Assembly: GCA_028874195.1 (NCBI GenBank)
Contig: JAPPLM010000068.1
Coordinates: forward strand, 1-41,579
Length of the DNA: 41,579 bases
Direction: 5' to 3'
Source: Chloroflexota bacterium
GTDB lineage: Bacteria; Chloroflexota; UBA11872; VXOZ01
A program made the position numbers and the translations under genes. Positions 32,237-40,128 of this stretch are shown one piece after another. The notes below the pieces were generated by a model, which did no database searches, had not been told where the DNA came from, and saw only the letters and a program-made list of their open reading frames with translations. Position 1 is the first letter of the stretch, and each line of letters starts with the position of its first letter.

Positions 32237-33003
32237 TTGAGGCGCACAGGCACGCCTTCGAGCAGGCTGGCTTCGTGCATGGCAACCCACTCGCCCATGA
32301 AGGTCTCATTCCACGTGTCAGTGAGGGGATGCTCCATCATCTCTTGAAACGTGGTCCAAAAGATGATGATGCCGTCAGCGCCATCGCGGAGGGCGGCGTA
32401 GGCGGTGTCGACGCTGCGGACGAGAGCGGCGGTAACGTAGGGACGGTTTTCCCAGCCCGCGAACATGCGCACGCACTCACGCACCAGCTTGGTGGGATCG
32501 CCGCCCATCTGCTTGACCGGCTCGCAGAAGGGGAGGACGTGGGTCGCGCCCGCCTGCGCAACGGCGGCCGCCTGCGGCAGTGAGAAAACGGTGGTGCAGT
32601 AGGTCTCGATGCCTTCTGCCGCCAGTCGTCGAAAGGCGCCGAGTGCGTTTACTGTGCAGGGAATCTTGATGATGATCTGGTCGGACATGCGCGTGAAGTA
32701 GTGGCTGACATCCAGCAGTTCTTCCGTCGAGTGGCCGTCGACCTCGACGACCACGGGCTTGTCGGTGATGTCGAGGTAGCGCTGCACGACATCCCTGATC
32801 TGGCCGTATTTCTTGACCATGTCATTCAGGACGACGGTGTTGGTGACGATGCCCGCGGCGCCACGATCCATCCAAGGCTTAAGGTCTTCAGGATCGCCCG
32901 CCAGCCAGATGGCGGGGCCTCTGCCGGCGCGCCGGGCCTGCGCAACAGGCCCTTGCACCACCGGATCTGCACTGTCAATGACCGGGTTTGTCCTGTTTGC
33001 CAT
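32233..33003 (-). CDS. Transaldolase-family enzyme (TalC/fructose-6-phosphate aldolase type)
   Basis: 256 residues, the short transaldolase class. GAAGIVTNTVVLNDMVKKYG, VVVEVDGHSTEELL, QIIIKIPCTVNALGAFRRLA with the Schiff-base lysine (K113), CTTVFSLPQAAAVAQAGA and VTAALVRSVD follow the family order. It moves or cleaves a dihydroxyacetone unit; whether it is a true transaldolase or an aldolase cannot be told. The N-terminal 20 residues are extra compared with TalC. The start is ATG with AGGAGG about 6 bases upstream. argJ ends 28 bases upstream on the same strand. Confidence 0.85.
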   Translation of the reverse strand: MANRTNPVIDSADPVVQGPVAQARRAGRGPAIWLAGDPEDLKPWMDRGAAGIVTNTVVLNDMVKKYGQIRDVVQRYLDITDKPVVVEVDGHSTEELLDVSHYFTRMSDQIIIKIPCTVNALGAFRRLAAEGIETYCTTVFSLPQAAAVAQAGATHVLPFCEPVKQMGGDPTKLVRECVRMFAGWENRPYVTAALVRSVDTAYAALRDGADGIIIFWTTFQEMMEHPLTDTWNETFMGEWVAMHEASLLEGVPVRLN

Positions 33004-33031
33004 GAACCGCCTCCTACGAGATGTCTACCGC

Positions 33032-34255
33032 TCACGTGCGGTAGTCGCTGTTGAAGATGACGTACTCGGTAGTGAGGTCGCAGCCCCAGGCGGTGGCGGT
33101 GGCGTCGCCGTCTGCCAGGTCGAGGATGAACATTGATTGCTTCCTGTCCAACAGGGCGGAGGCGGCGTCCTCATCGAAGTCGGTGGGCGTGCCGTTGCGG
33201 TAGAGCAGGATGTCTTCCAGCCAGAGCGACGCCTTATTGGGGTCGAAGTCCACGCCGCTGTAGCCCGCCGCGCACATGATGCGTCCCCAGTTCGGGTCTG
33301 AGCCGAGAAAGGCAGTCTTGACCAAACTGGAGGCAGCTACGCTGCGGCCGACGATGCGGGCGTCCTCGGCTGTGGCAGCGCCGCGTACCTCCACGCCGAA
33401 TACCTTGGTCGCGCCCTCGGCATTCCGCACGATTTCTTTGGCAAGAAAGACCGCCACCGCGCGCAGCGCAGCTTCAAAAGCATCACCCGCCGCGCCGCCG
33501 GTGATTTCCGGTCCGCCCGCCGCGCCGTTGGCCAGCGCCAGTACCGTATCGTTGGTCGAAGTGTCGCCATCCACGCTGATCATGTGGAACGAGTCATCCA
33601 CGGCACGTTGTAAGACTTCATGCAAGAAATCCCCCGCGACAGGCGCATCGGTGTTTATGTAGGCGAGCATGGTCGCCATGTTGGGATGCATCATCGCCGC
33701 GCCCTTGGCCATGCCGCCGACCGCGTAGGAGACGCCATTGGCCTCGAACAGGGCCGCCCCTTCTTTGGGCCACTCGTCGGTAGTCAGCATGGCAATTGCC
33801 GCGTCGCGGTGGCGCTCTTTCGCCGGCTTCAGTTGCGAAATCCCTTCTCGCACGGTATCCATGGGCAGTTGGCGACCGATGACGCCGGTAGAGCAGACCA
33901 GGATATCCTCGGCGTCCACGCCGACCTGGGCAGCCAGCAAAGCCGTCATCTCTCGCGCATTCGCCATGCCCTGATCGCCGGTGCAGGCATTGGCGTTGCC
34001 GCTGCAGTAGACGATGCCGCGGGTTGTGCCGCGCCGCATGCGCTCCTGGTCGAGGAGCACGGGCGCCGCTTTCACGACGTTCTTCGTGTAGACTCCGGCC
34101 ACGGTCGCGGGACGTTCCGAGACCAAGCAACCCACGTCGCGCTTTTCACCGGTCGGGTCGATCTCCTTTATGCCGCAAAACACGCCGTCTGCCAAGTAAC
34201 CGAGCGGGCGCGTTGCGCCTCCGGCGACTAATCCTTCCGCGAGTTCTTCTGTCAT
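33032..34255 (-). CDS. argJ: Glutamate N-acetyltransferase / amino-acid N-acetyltransferase
   Basis: A 407-residue self-cleaving enzyme that moves the acetyl group from N-acetylornithine to glutamate, recycling it in arginine synthesis; some also use acetyl-CoA. YCSGNANACTGDQGMANARE, LVCSTGVIGRQLP, GGMAKGAAMMHPNMATMLAY with the cleavage site before T195 (ATML), and SVDGDTSTNDTVLALANG are family signatures. The start ATG 34255 has AAGGAA 8 bases upstream; a longer frame to 34378 has no support. With the ArgA-like gene at 605-1090, the window has two routes to N-acetylglutamate. Confidence 0.95.
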   Translation of the reverse strand: MTEELAEGLVAGGATRPLGYLADGVFCGIKEIDPTGEKRDVGCLVSERPATVAGVYTKNVVKAAPVLLDQERMRRGTTRGIVYCSGNANACTGDQGMANAREMTALLAAQVGVDAEDILVCSTGVIGRQLPMDTVREGISQLKPAKERHRDAAIAMLTTDEWPKEGAALFEANGVSYAVGGMAKGAAMMHPNMATMLAYINTDAPVAGDFLHEVLQRAVDDSFHMISVDGDTSTNDTVLALANGAAGGPEITGGAAGDAFEAALRAVAVFLAKEIVRNAEGATKVFGVEVRGAATAEDARIVGRSVAASSLVKTAFLGSDPNWGRIMCAAGYSGVDFDPNKASLWLEDILLYRNGTPTDFDEDAASALLDRKQSMFILDLADGDATATAWGCDLTTEYVIFNSDYRT

Positions 34256-34494
34256 GAATCTGTTCCTTACACTACGCAACTGTCCAACGGGGCATGTCTT
34301 AATCGTGCCGATGAATCCGCCTCTTAGAATCAGCCAAATCGCAGGGATCTTCCGCTGGCCGCAGCGGGCACCGCACAAGTGCGAACGGCTTGCCGCGCAG
34401 CACCTTATGATGATACACGAGAGCGCGGCGCGTTGCGTGGGAAACAGATCGCAGAGTTCGGAGATGCCAAGCTGAGTGCCCCTACGAGGGGACT

Positions 34495-35268
34495 TCAGTC
34501 CTCGCTGCCGTGAAGAAATTCCGCCAGCATGTCCCGCGCGTTCTCCTGTATCGGCGGGAAGTGGCGGAAGCAGAGGGTGGTGAAGTCCACGTCAAGCAGT
34601 TTGGCGAGGGAAGCCCGCGCCAGTTCGGGGTCGCGGGTGAAGAGCCATGAGGGTGCGAGCAGCTTGCCAAAGCGGAATTGGAGCGCGTCGCCAACGATGA
34701 GCACCTTCGCCGACTCGACGTAGAGACAAATGCTGCCCTCGGTATGGCCCGGCGTGTGGATGACGCGCACGCCCCCGCTTTCGGGCAGCACGTCGCCGTC
34801 CTCCAGCGGATAGCGCACGGCTACCGGACGGCTGTTGAACATCGCAAAGAGCGGGTGGGCGTTTTGCAGAGCCTGCCGGCGCAGGAAACTCGGCGCGGGC
34901 TCATCGCCGCGTACGATGTCGGCTTCGGTGTGATGAATAGCCACCGGCGCGGAGGTGAACTCGACGAGTTCCGCAAGTCCGCCGGCATGGTCCGGGTGAC
35001 AATGCGTCAGCGCAATGAGCCGCACCTGCTCCGGCGCCACGCCGAGCGTCTTCAAACCGGCAGCTATGACGTGCAGGCTTCCCCGGCTGCCGGTATCGAC
35101 GAGCACCGCGCCGTCAGGCGCTTGCAGCACCGTGACGCGGGCGCCTAACGCGCGCAGTTGATGCACCCCGGGAGCAATTGTAATAGGCCCCAAGAAGGGA
35201 ATATCCAGCACTGATCTAGCGAACTCCCTGCGCCAAGTAGAGTCCCGCTTCCGTGCGCCGGCAACCAT
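34495..35268 (-). CDS. Metallo-beta-lactamase fold hydrolase
   Basis: 257 residues. ALTHCHPDHAGGL (H89, H91, D93, H94) is the metal-binding HxHxDH motif. HTPGHTEGSICLYV supplies the next His, and VLIVGDALQF supplies the bridging Asp. Instead of the usual GHG near the end it has LCFRHFPPI, which still provides a His. Glyoxalase-II-like or general MBL hydrolase activity is likely; the substrate is unknown. No clear ribosome-binding site is seen at the ATG, so the true start may be a little downstream, near the PFLGPITIAPGV strand. It is divergent from the ligase fusion. Confidence 0.85.
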   Translation of the reverse strand: MVAGARKRDSTWRREFARSVLDIPFLGPITIAPGVHQLRALGARVTVLQAPDGAVLVDTGSRGSLHVIAAGLKTLGVAPEQVRLIALTHCHPDHAGGLAELVEFTSAPVAIHHTEADIVRGDEPAPSFLRRQALQNAHPLFAMFNSRPVAVRYPLEDGDVLPESGGVRVIHTPGHTEGSICLYVESAKVLIVGDALQFRFGKLLAPSWLFTRDPELARASLAKLLDVDFTTLCFRHFPPIQENARDMLAEFLHGSED

Positions 35269-35322
35269 CAGCCGCGCCGCGCTTGCACAGGACTACCATT
35301 TCTCAACCCTACCACAGCGCGG

Positions 35323-35340
35323 TCGGTTTCCAGAAACCGA
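35323..35340. promoter_or_regulatory. Palindrome overlapping the -35 region of the ligase fusion gene
   Basis: tcggttt-ccag-aaaccga, a 7-bp stem with the same arms as the 22-bp palindrome at 25391-25412. It overlaps the candidate -35 box (35327-35332). Confidence 0.4.
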
Positions 35341-35355
35341 GACGGTGCGTATAAT
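35327..35355 (+). promoter_or_regulatory. Possible sigma70-type promoter for the ligase fusion gene
   Basis: TTTCCA (35327-35332), 17 bases, TATAAT (35350-35355), a perfect -10 box. A leader of about 45 bases would precede ATG 35408. Confidence 0.5.
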
Positions 35356-35407
35356 ACGCCGTAGAATACGCATATTTGTCTCCCAATAAATGCCTAAGGA
35401 GAGCGGC

Positions 35408-37903
35408 ATGCAGACCCTCAACGATCTCTTGGAGACCGCGGCAAGCCGCTTTAGCGATTCTCCTGCCTTGGTCATCAAGCCGGGCATCCGCGTGCGTAGC
35501 TGGAGCTACCGCGAGATTTGGGAAGCCTCCGGCAAGGTGGCGGCGTATTTGCACGGTCGGGGCATCACCAAGGGCGACCGGGTCGTCATCTGGGCTCCGA
35601 ACCGACCGGAATGGGTGGTCGCGCTCTTTGGCTGCTTGCGGTTGGGCGCCATCGCGGTGCCGTTCGATATTCGGAGCGCGCCGGAGTTCGTCGCCGGCGT
35701 GCTCGGCCAGACGGACCCGAAGTTTGCCTTCGTCTCCCAGTTCACACCGGAGAACGCGGCGATAGACGCGCTACCGCACCTGAATATCGAAGACCTGGAA
35801 GGTGTGCTGCACGACGAAACGTCCCCGCCGCCGCGTGTGGAGGTGGCGGGAGACGACATTGCCGAGATCATGTTCACGTCCGGTACCACCGGCGCGCCCA
35901 AGGGTGTAATCCTTACCCACGGCAACATCATCGCCAATGTCCTGGCCGGCACTCAAGAAGTAGCGCCGCAGCCGCACTGGCGCTTGCTCTCCATCCTGCC
36001 GTTGAGTCACATGCTGGAGCAGACGGTGGGCCTCTTTGCTTCGCTTGTTGGCGGCGGCCGCGTGGTCTATCCCGCCAGCCGCCAACCGAGCATACTGGTG
36101 CGGACGATGCAGGAGAACGGCATCACCAGCATCGTGCTCGTGCCCCAAGCCCTGGAACTCTTCATGAACGCCATCGAGCGCGAGGCGGAGCGCACCGGCA
36201 AGAAGGAGCAACTCGCGAAGATCCTCAGCATTGCGCCGAAGCTGCCGATCTGGCTGCGTCGCAAGCTCTTTGGCAAGGTGCATAAGCGTTTTGGCGGCAA
36301 GCTGTGGTTTGTGATGTGCGGCGGCGCGCGCTTGGATCCCCCCTTGGCGGAGAAGTGGGAAGCGCTGGGCGTCATCGTGCTGCAAGGCTATGGGACGACG
36401 GAAGCGGCCCCGATTGTGGCGTGCAACAGTTTTCGCTACAAGAAGCTCGACGCACTCGGCAAGGTGCTGCCGGGCCAGGAGGTGCGGATAGCGGAAGATG
36501 GGGAGATTCAGACGCGTGGGCCGAATGTGACACAGGGCTATTGGCAGCAGCCCGAAATCACCGAGGCATCGTTCGACGGTGAGTGGTATAAGACCGGCGA
36601 CTTGGGCTACATCGATGAGGATGGGTTCCTCTATTTCAAAGGCCGCAAGAAAGACCTCATCGTCTTGGCCAACGGTCAAAACGTCTACCCGGAGGACATC
36701 GAACCTTGGCTCCAGAACCACCCGGCAATTGAGGATGCGGTGGTGGTGGGCATGCCGAGTCCCAGCGGCGGCGAGGACGTGCACGCCGTGCTCATACCCA
36801 GCGAGGGCGGCGTCTCCGACGGAGTCTCCGACGGCGGCGCGGTGGTGGCGGATGTCAACCCGCAACTCGCCGCTCACCAGCAGATCAGGGGCTTCACCCT
36901 CTGGCCGGAAGAGGAGTTCCCCCGCACGCACACGCTTAAGGTAAAGAAGAACCTGGTGCTGGAGCGGCTGATTGCCGATGCGGAAGGTAAATCCGAGGCT
37001 GCCGCGGCGCCGGCGGAGGTCCCCAAAGATGAACAGACGCCGCTGGAGCAGTTGATCGTGCGCATCTGCGAGGTCTCACCAGCAGACGTGAAGGCAGAGA
37101 GCATTCTGGGCGCGGATATCGGCTTGGACTCCTTGGGCCGCGTTGAGTTGCTGTCTGCTATCGAGCAAGAACTCGGCGTCTACATCGATGAGACCCAAGT
37201 GCACCCCGAATCAACCGTTGGGGACTTGGAGACCTTGCTCGCGCAGGGCAGCGCCAGTGAAGAGGAGCGGTTTCCGGGCTGGAACCGGGCAGGATGGTGC
37301 CGGGCCGCGCGCGCTGTGCTCCACTCCGTGATCGTCAATCCTGGCATACGGTTGCTCTACCGGATTCAGGTTGACGGCAAGGAAAACCTCGACGGCCTCA
37401 CCGGGCCGGTGCTCTACGCCGCTAACCACAATCTCAAGCTGGACGCTGGGATGATCCTGCTAAGCCTGCCGGCGTCGGTACGCTGGCGGCTGGCGATTGC
37501 GGCAGCGGCTGATAACTACTTCTCGTCAATTTGGTGGCAGCGCTTTAGTCCGCTCCTGGGGAATACCTTTCCATTCGCGCGTTACGGCCCGGTGCGCCGC
37601 AGCTTGGAGAACTTGGGTGACTTGCTCGATAACGAGTGGTCGGTGCTGATCTTTCCGGAGGGTGATCGGACCGACGGGGAGATCAAGGCCTTTAAGCCCG
37701 GCACCGGTTTCGTAGCCATGGAGTCGCGCACGCCCGTTGTGCCGATTCGCGTCTCGCTCGAGAAGGAAGGGATCTATGAGGGGGCATCGTTTCCGTCGCG
37801 CGGCAAGGTGACAGTCCAGATTGGGAAACCGCTCGTCTTCCCACCCGGCACCGACTACCTGGAAGCGACGGAAACGCTCGAACAAGCCGTGCGCGAGCTG
37901 TAG
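35408..37903 (+). CDS. AMP-dependent acyl ligase - acyl carrier - acyltransferase fusion
   Basis: 831 residues with three domains. Residues 1-520 are an AMP-forming acyl-CoA/ACP synthetase: FTSGTTGAPKGVILTHGN (156-173), LQGYGTTEAAP (325-335), WYKTGDLGY (393-401), and a C-terminal catalytic lysine (K511 or K513 in THTLKVKKN). Residues 545-612 are an acyl carrier domain with IGLDSLGRVE, whose S575 would carry phosphopantetheine. Residues 640-831 are a PlsC/LPLAT acyltransferase: NHNLKLD (H674, D679) and FPEGDRTDG (749-757). The enzyme could activate a fatty acid, load it on its own carrier and pass it to a lysophospholipid or glycerol phosphate. E. coli Aas has related domains in the opposite order and lacks an internal carrier. 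AAGGAG precedes ATG 35408, so the ATG at 35390 is not used. Confidence 0.9.
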   Translation: MQTLNDLLETAASRFSDSPALVIKPGIRVRSWSYREIWEASGKVAAYLHGRGITKGDRVVIWAPNRPEWVVALFGCLRLGAIAVPFDIRSAPEFVAGVLGQTDPKFAFVSQFTPENAAIDALPHLNIEDLEGVLHDETSPPPRVEVAGDDIAEIMFTSGTTGAPKGVILTHGNIIANVLAGTQEVAPQPHWRLLSILPLSHMLEQTVGLFASLVGGGRVVYPASRQPSILVRTMQENGITSIVLVPQALELFMNAIEREAERTGKKEQLAKILSIAPKLPIWLRRKLFGKVHKRFGGKLWFVMCGGARLDPPLAEKWEALGVIVLQGYGTTEAAPIVACNSFRYKKLDALGKVLPGQEVRIAEDGEIQTRGPNVTQGYWQQPEITEASFDGEWYKTGDLGYIDEDGFLYFKGRKKDLIVLANGQNVYPEDIEPWLQNHPAIEDAVVVGMPSPSGGEDVHAVLIPSEGGVSDGVSDGGAVVADVNPQLAAHQQIRGFTLWPEEEFPRTHTLKVKKNLVLERLIADAEGKSEAAAAPAEVPKDEQTPLEQLIVRICEVSPADVKAESILGADIGLDSLGRVELLSAIEQELGVYIDETQVHPESTVGDLETLLAQGSASEEERFPGWNRAGWCRAARAVLHSVIVNPGIRLLYRIQVDGKENLDGLTGPVLYAANHNLKLDAGMILLSLPASVRWRLAIAAAADNYFSSIWWQRFSPLLGNTFPFARYGPVRRSLENLGDLLDNEWSVLIFPEGDRTDGEIKAFKPGTGFVAMESRTPVVPIRVSLEKEGIYEGASFPSRGKVTVQIGKPLVFPPGTDYLEATETLEQAVREL

Positions 37904-37908
37904 AAGTT

Positions 37909-37940
37909 CCCCTAACCCTCTCCCGCGACGGGAGAGGGAA
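37909..37940 (+). repeat. Dispersed palindromic repeat, family B
   Basis: cccctaaccctctcccgcga followed by cgggagaggga; stem ccctctcccg/cgggagaggg. It starts right after the stop of the ligase fusion gene and could serve as a transcript-end hairpin. It is related to the copy inside the polyferredoxin gene. Confidence 0.65.
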
Positions 37941-38096
37941 CTCTCTCGCTTCCCGCTAGGGTCACGCAAAGGTCTCCCAGGGAGAGGGAACCGGAGGAGC
38001 GCCGGGATTGGCGTGATAGTCCGATAGAGTTGGCGTGATAACCCGATAGCGGCTCAATGTGGCTGCACTAACCAGGGACTGCAAACGGATAGACAA

Positions 38097-38272
38097 TCGT
38101 TCGCCTGAGCTTATCGAAGAATAATCAGTATCCGTTCGTTCTGAGCCTGTCGAAGGATGACTAGAGTCCGTTCGTCCTGAGCTTGTCGAAGGATGATCAG
38201 TATCCGTTCGTCCTGAGCCTGTCGAAGGATGATCAGTATCCGTTCGCCTGAGCTTGTCGAAGGACAAGCGGA
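38097..38272 (+). repeat. Tandem array of family C, about five 36-bp units
   Basis: Units begin at about 38097, 38131, 38167, 38203 and 38239; the last four starts are exactly 36 bases apart. Each has tccgttcgtcctgagcttgt followed by cgaaggatgatcagta, with c/t variation (gcttgt/gcctgt) and small differences. Single copies lie elsewhere. There are no unique spacers. Confidence 0.85.
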
Positions 38273-38330
38273 TGCTTTATTCATACCTTCAAGCAAGATA
38301 AATGGATTCTCATTAGAGCCGCAATCGTGG

Positions 38331-38360
38331 TTGCAGCGCCTCCACGCAGCAACTTATAAT
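38331..38360 (+). promoter_or_regulatory. Sigma70-type promoter ahead of tRNA-Leu and rpsF
   Basis: TTGCAG (38331-38336), 18 bases, TATAAT (38355-38360), close to consensus. Transcription would begin near 38367, about 97 bases before the tRNA, and may read into rpsF-ssb-rpsR. Confidence 0.55.
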
Positions 38361-38463
38361 GTGAGAGGTAGTCAAGGGCCTGCGCCCCTGCTTGGGAGTG
38401 ACTTGAGTTTGCCCACAGTGTAAAGTGCGCCTGCAGACTTGATTTGCAGAATGCGTCTATCGA

Positions 38464-38551
38464 GCCGAGGTGGCGAAATGGAAGACGCATGGGACTTAAA
38501 CTCCCAGGAGCATTAATGCTCGTGCCGGTTCGACTCCGGTCCTCGGCACCA
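38464..38551 (+). tRNA. tRNA-Leu (anticodon TAA)
   Basis: Acceptor arms gccgagg (38464-38470) and cctcggc (38541-38547) pair fully; discriminator A and an encoded CCA follow. The anticodon stem-loop is tggga-cttaaac-tccca, giving anticodon TAA. A long variable arm (gagcattaatgctc) and the T-loop ggttcgactcc confirm a class II tRNA of the Leu type. Confidence 0.95.
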
Positions 38552-38652
38552 CAACAATAACCTTTCTGCTTCCGGCAATGGCCGGCTCGGCCCAGAGTTC
38601 ACCGAGTCGCGTTACACGACCGGAGGCAAACCCAGAGGAAGGATGCAGTTAC

Positions 38653-39018
38653 ATGCGTCTCTACGAACTCGTCGTCATCTTCCACCCGGAGATCGACCCC
38701 GATACCCTTGCGACTCTTACCGGTCGCATCGTCTCCACCATCACCGACCACAACGGTGAAGTCGTTGCGCAACAGACGTGGGGGCGGAAGCGTCTCGCCT
38801 ATCCCATCAAGCACTTGCACGACGGGCACTACGTGCTCTGGCATTTCAAGGCCGATTCTCCGACGCTGGTGCGCGATCTTGAGAGCCTCTTCCTAATCTC
38901 CGAGCCTATTCTCCGCTACCTCACCGTGCGCGCTGAGGGTCTTCCCGCCCTTTCGCCTGATCGGGAGCCCGAACCGGAACCCGCAGCCGTCGCTGAGACA
39001 GAGGGTGAGGAGGCTTAA
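38653..39018 (+). CDS. rpsF: 30S ribosomal protein S6
   Basis: 121 residues. MRLYELVVIFHPEIDPDTLA begins the ferredoxin-like S6 fold; WGRKRLAYPIKHLHDGHYVL is the hallmark segment. It ends with an acidic tail (PDREPEPEPAAVAETEGEEA), as in many S6 proteins. S6 binds S18 on the platform of the 30S subunit. ATG 38653 is chosen because the conserved N-terminus starts there; an in-frame start at 38578 would add residues without support. GGAAGG lies about 11 bases upstream. ssb begins 2 bases after the stop, so the two are co-translated. Confidence 0.95.
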   Translation: MRLYELVVIFHPEIDPDTLATLTGRIVSTITDHNGEVVAQQTWGRKRLAYPIKHLHDGHYVLWHFKADSPTLVRDLESLFLISEPILRYLTVRAEGLPALSPDREPEPEPAAVAETEGEEA

Positions 39019-39020
39019 CC

Positions 39021-39443
39021 ATGGCCGGACTCAATAAAGTCATGCTCATCGGACATCTTGGGCGCGACCCTGAATTGCGCTATACCTCGAGCGGGACGCC
39101 CGTGTGCGATTTCTCCGTTGCGGTGAGCCGCCGTTACAACACGCGCGACGGTCAGCAGCAAGATGAGACGGAATGGTTTCGTGTCACCGCTTGGAACAAG
39201 CTTGCTGAAATTTGCGCAAACTACCTCACTAAAGGGCAGCAAGTTTACATCGAAGGGCGCGTAAAGCTTGACCGCTGGACCGGGCAGGACGGACAGGAAC
39301 GCTCTACCTTAGCCGTTACCGCATTTGAGATGCAGATGCTCGGCTCGCGGCGCGATCAGGGGGTGTCCGACGACACAATGGAAGCTGCCGGCGCGCCCGC
39401 GGAAGCGGAGGAAACCATCGACCCAGATGATCTTCCATTCTAG
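39021..39443 (+). CDS. ssb: Single-stranded DNA-binding protein
   Basis: 140 residues. LNKVMLIGHLGRDPELRYTS opens the OB fold; WFRVTAWNKLAEICANYLTK and QQVYIEGRVKLDRWTGQDGQ are typical SSB. The short flexible linker ends in the acidic DPDDLPF, the protein-interaction tip. The protein binds single-stranded DNA in replication and repair. GGAGG overlaps the end of rpsF. The order rpsF-ssb-rpsR is the common bacterial arrangement. Confidence 0.96.
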   Translation: MAGLNKVMLIGHLGRDPELRYTSSGTPVCDFSVAVSRRYNTRDGQQQDETEWFRVTAWNKLAEICANYLTKGQQVYIEGRVKLDRWTGQDGQERSTLAVTAFEMQMLGSRRDQGVSDDTMEAAGAPAEAEETIDPDDLPF

Positions 39444-39501
39444 CGCCGCTCAATGATACGGAAATTAGTGCAACGTGTAGCTAGTGGATTGGGGAAAACC
39501 G

Positions 39502-39846
39502 ATGTATGATCGCGGAGGAAGTTCACGAGGCCGGCCGCCGGGCCGGTTCGGCGGCGGAGGTGGAGGCGGAGGCGGAGGTCGTTTCGGCGGGCCGCGGCGA
39601 CGGGGTCCGGGTGGTCGGGGACCACGGCGGCGGCGCTCATGCTATTTCTGCGGCAACGCCATCAAAGTCATAGACTACAAGAACGTCGACCTGCTGTGGA
39701 ACTACCTGGACGACCGGGAGAAGATCCTTGGGCACCGGCAGAGCGGCACGTGCGCCAAGCACCAGCGCCGGCTTTCGGTGGCCATAAAGCGTGCCCGCAC
39801 CATAGCGCTCTTGCCCTACACGCCGGAGCATTCACGCACACGGTGA
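39502..39846 (+). CDS. rpsR: 30S ribosomal protein S18 with Gly/Arg-rich N-terminus
   Basis: 114 residues from ATG 39502. The core (about 46-110) is standard: SCYFCGNAIKVIDYKNVDLL, DREKILGHRQSGTCAKHQRR, AIKRARTIALLPY. Four residues, C47, C50, C84 and H87, form a likely zinc site, as in the zinc-containing S18 variants. The first 45 residues are an extension, RPPGRFGG followed by ten glycines and PRRRGPGGRGPRRRR, absent from typical S18 proteins of about 75-80 residues. GTG 39484 is an alternative start that would lengthen it further. rplI, often next, is not found. Confidence 0.92.
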   Translation: MYDRGGSSRGRPPGRFGGGGGGGGGGRFGGPRRRGPGGRGPRRRRSCYFCGNAIKVIDYKNVDLLWNYLDDREKILGHRQSGTCAKHQRRLSVAIKRARTIALLPYTPEHSRTR

Positions 39847-40128
39847 ACTGCCCGCCACTGCCGCAGTGTATTGAGAGTCTCCACGGCGGCGCGCCACGGC
39901 GCTTGCCGAGCCTGGGAGCAGTATGCGACCGGCACGAGCGCCGTCATTTGCAGGCGCGTTGCCGCCACTCGCAGCGGCTAGAGCGCAGCGCAACCTGCAA
40001 ACCGGATGGCAGCGGCTCTCGCGGCGGGCGTGTGATCCGGGACCGCGGGGAACAGCGCCAGGCAACGGCGCCAAGGCACGTGTCCGCCATTTCGATTTGT
40101 TCTAACGACCACACTTCAAGGCCTTTAC

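Larger units (their letters stand above)
37904..38463. other. Repeat-rich intergenic region with promoter
   Basis: About 560 bases. It contains a family B hairpin (37909-37940), a second 'cccagggagaggga' fragment (about 37976), a tandem array of family C (38097-38272), and a strong promoter-like sequence (38331-38360) ahead of the tRNA. No gene is supported. Confidence 0.6.

Noticed and set aside
35771-36931. Long minus-strand open frame opposite the ligase domain
   Set aside because: Antisense to the AMP-ligase motifs; His/Arg-rich composition typical of a shadow frame.
38097-38272. CRISPR array
   Set aside because: The 36-base period is suggestive, but the entire unit repeats with no unique spacers and no cas genes are present. 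It is a tandem dispersed repeat.
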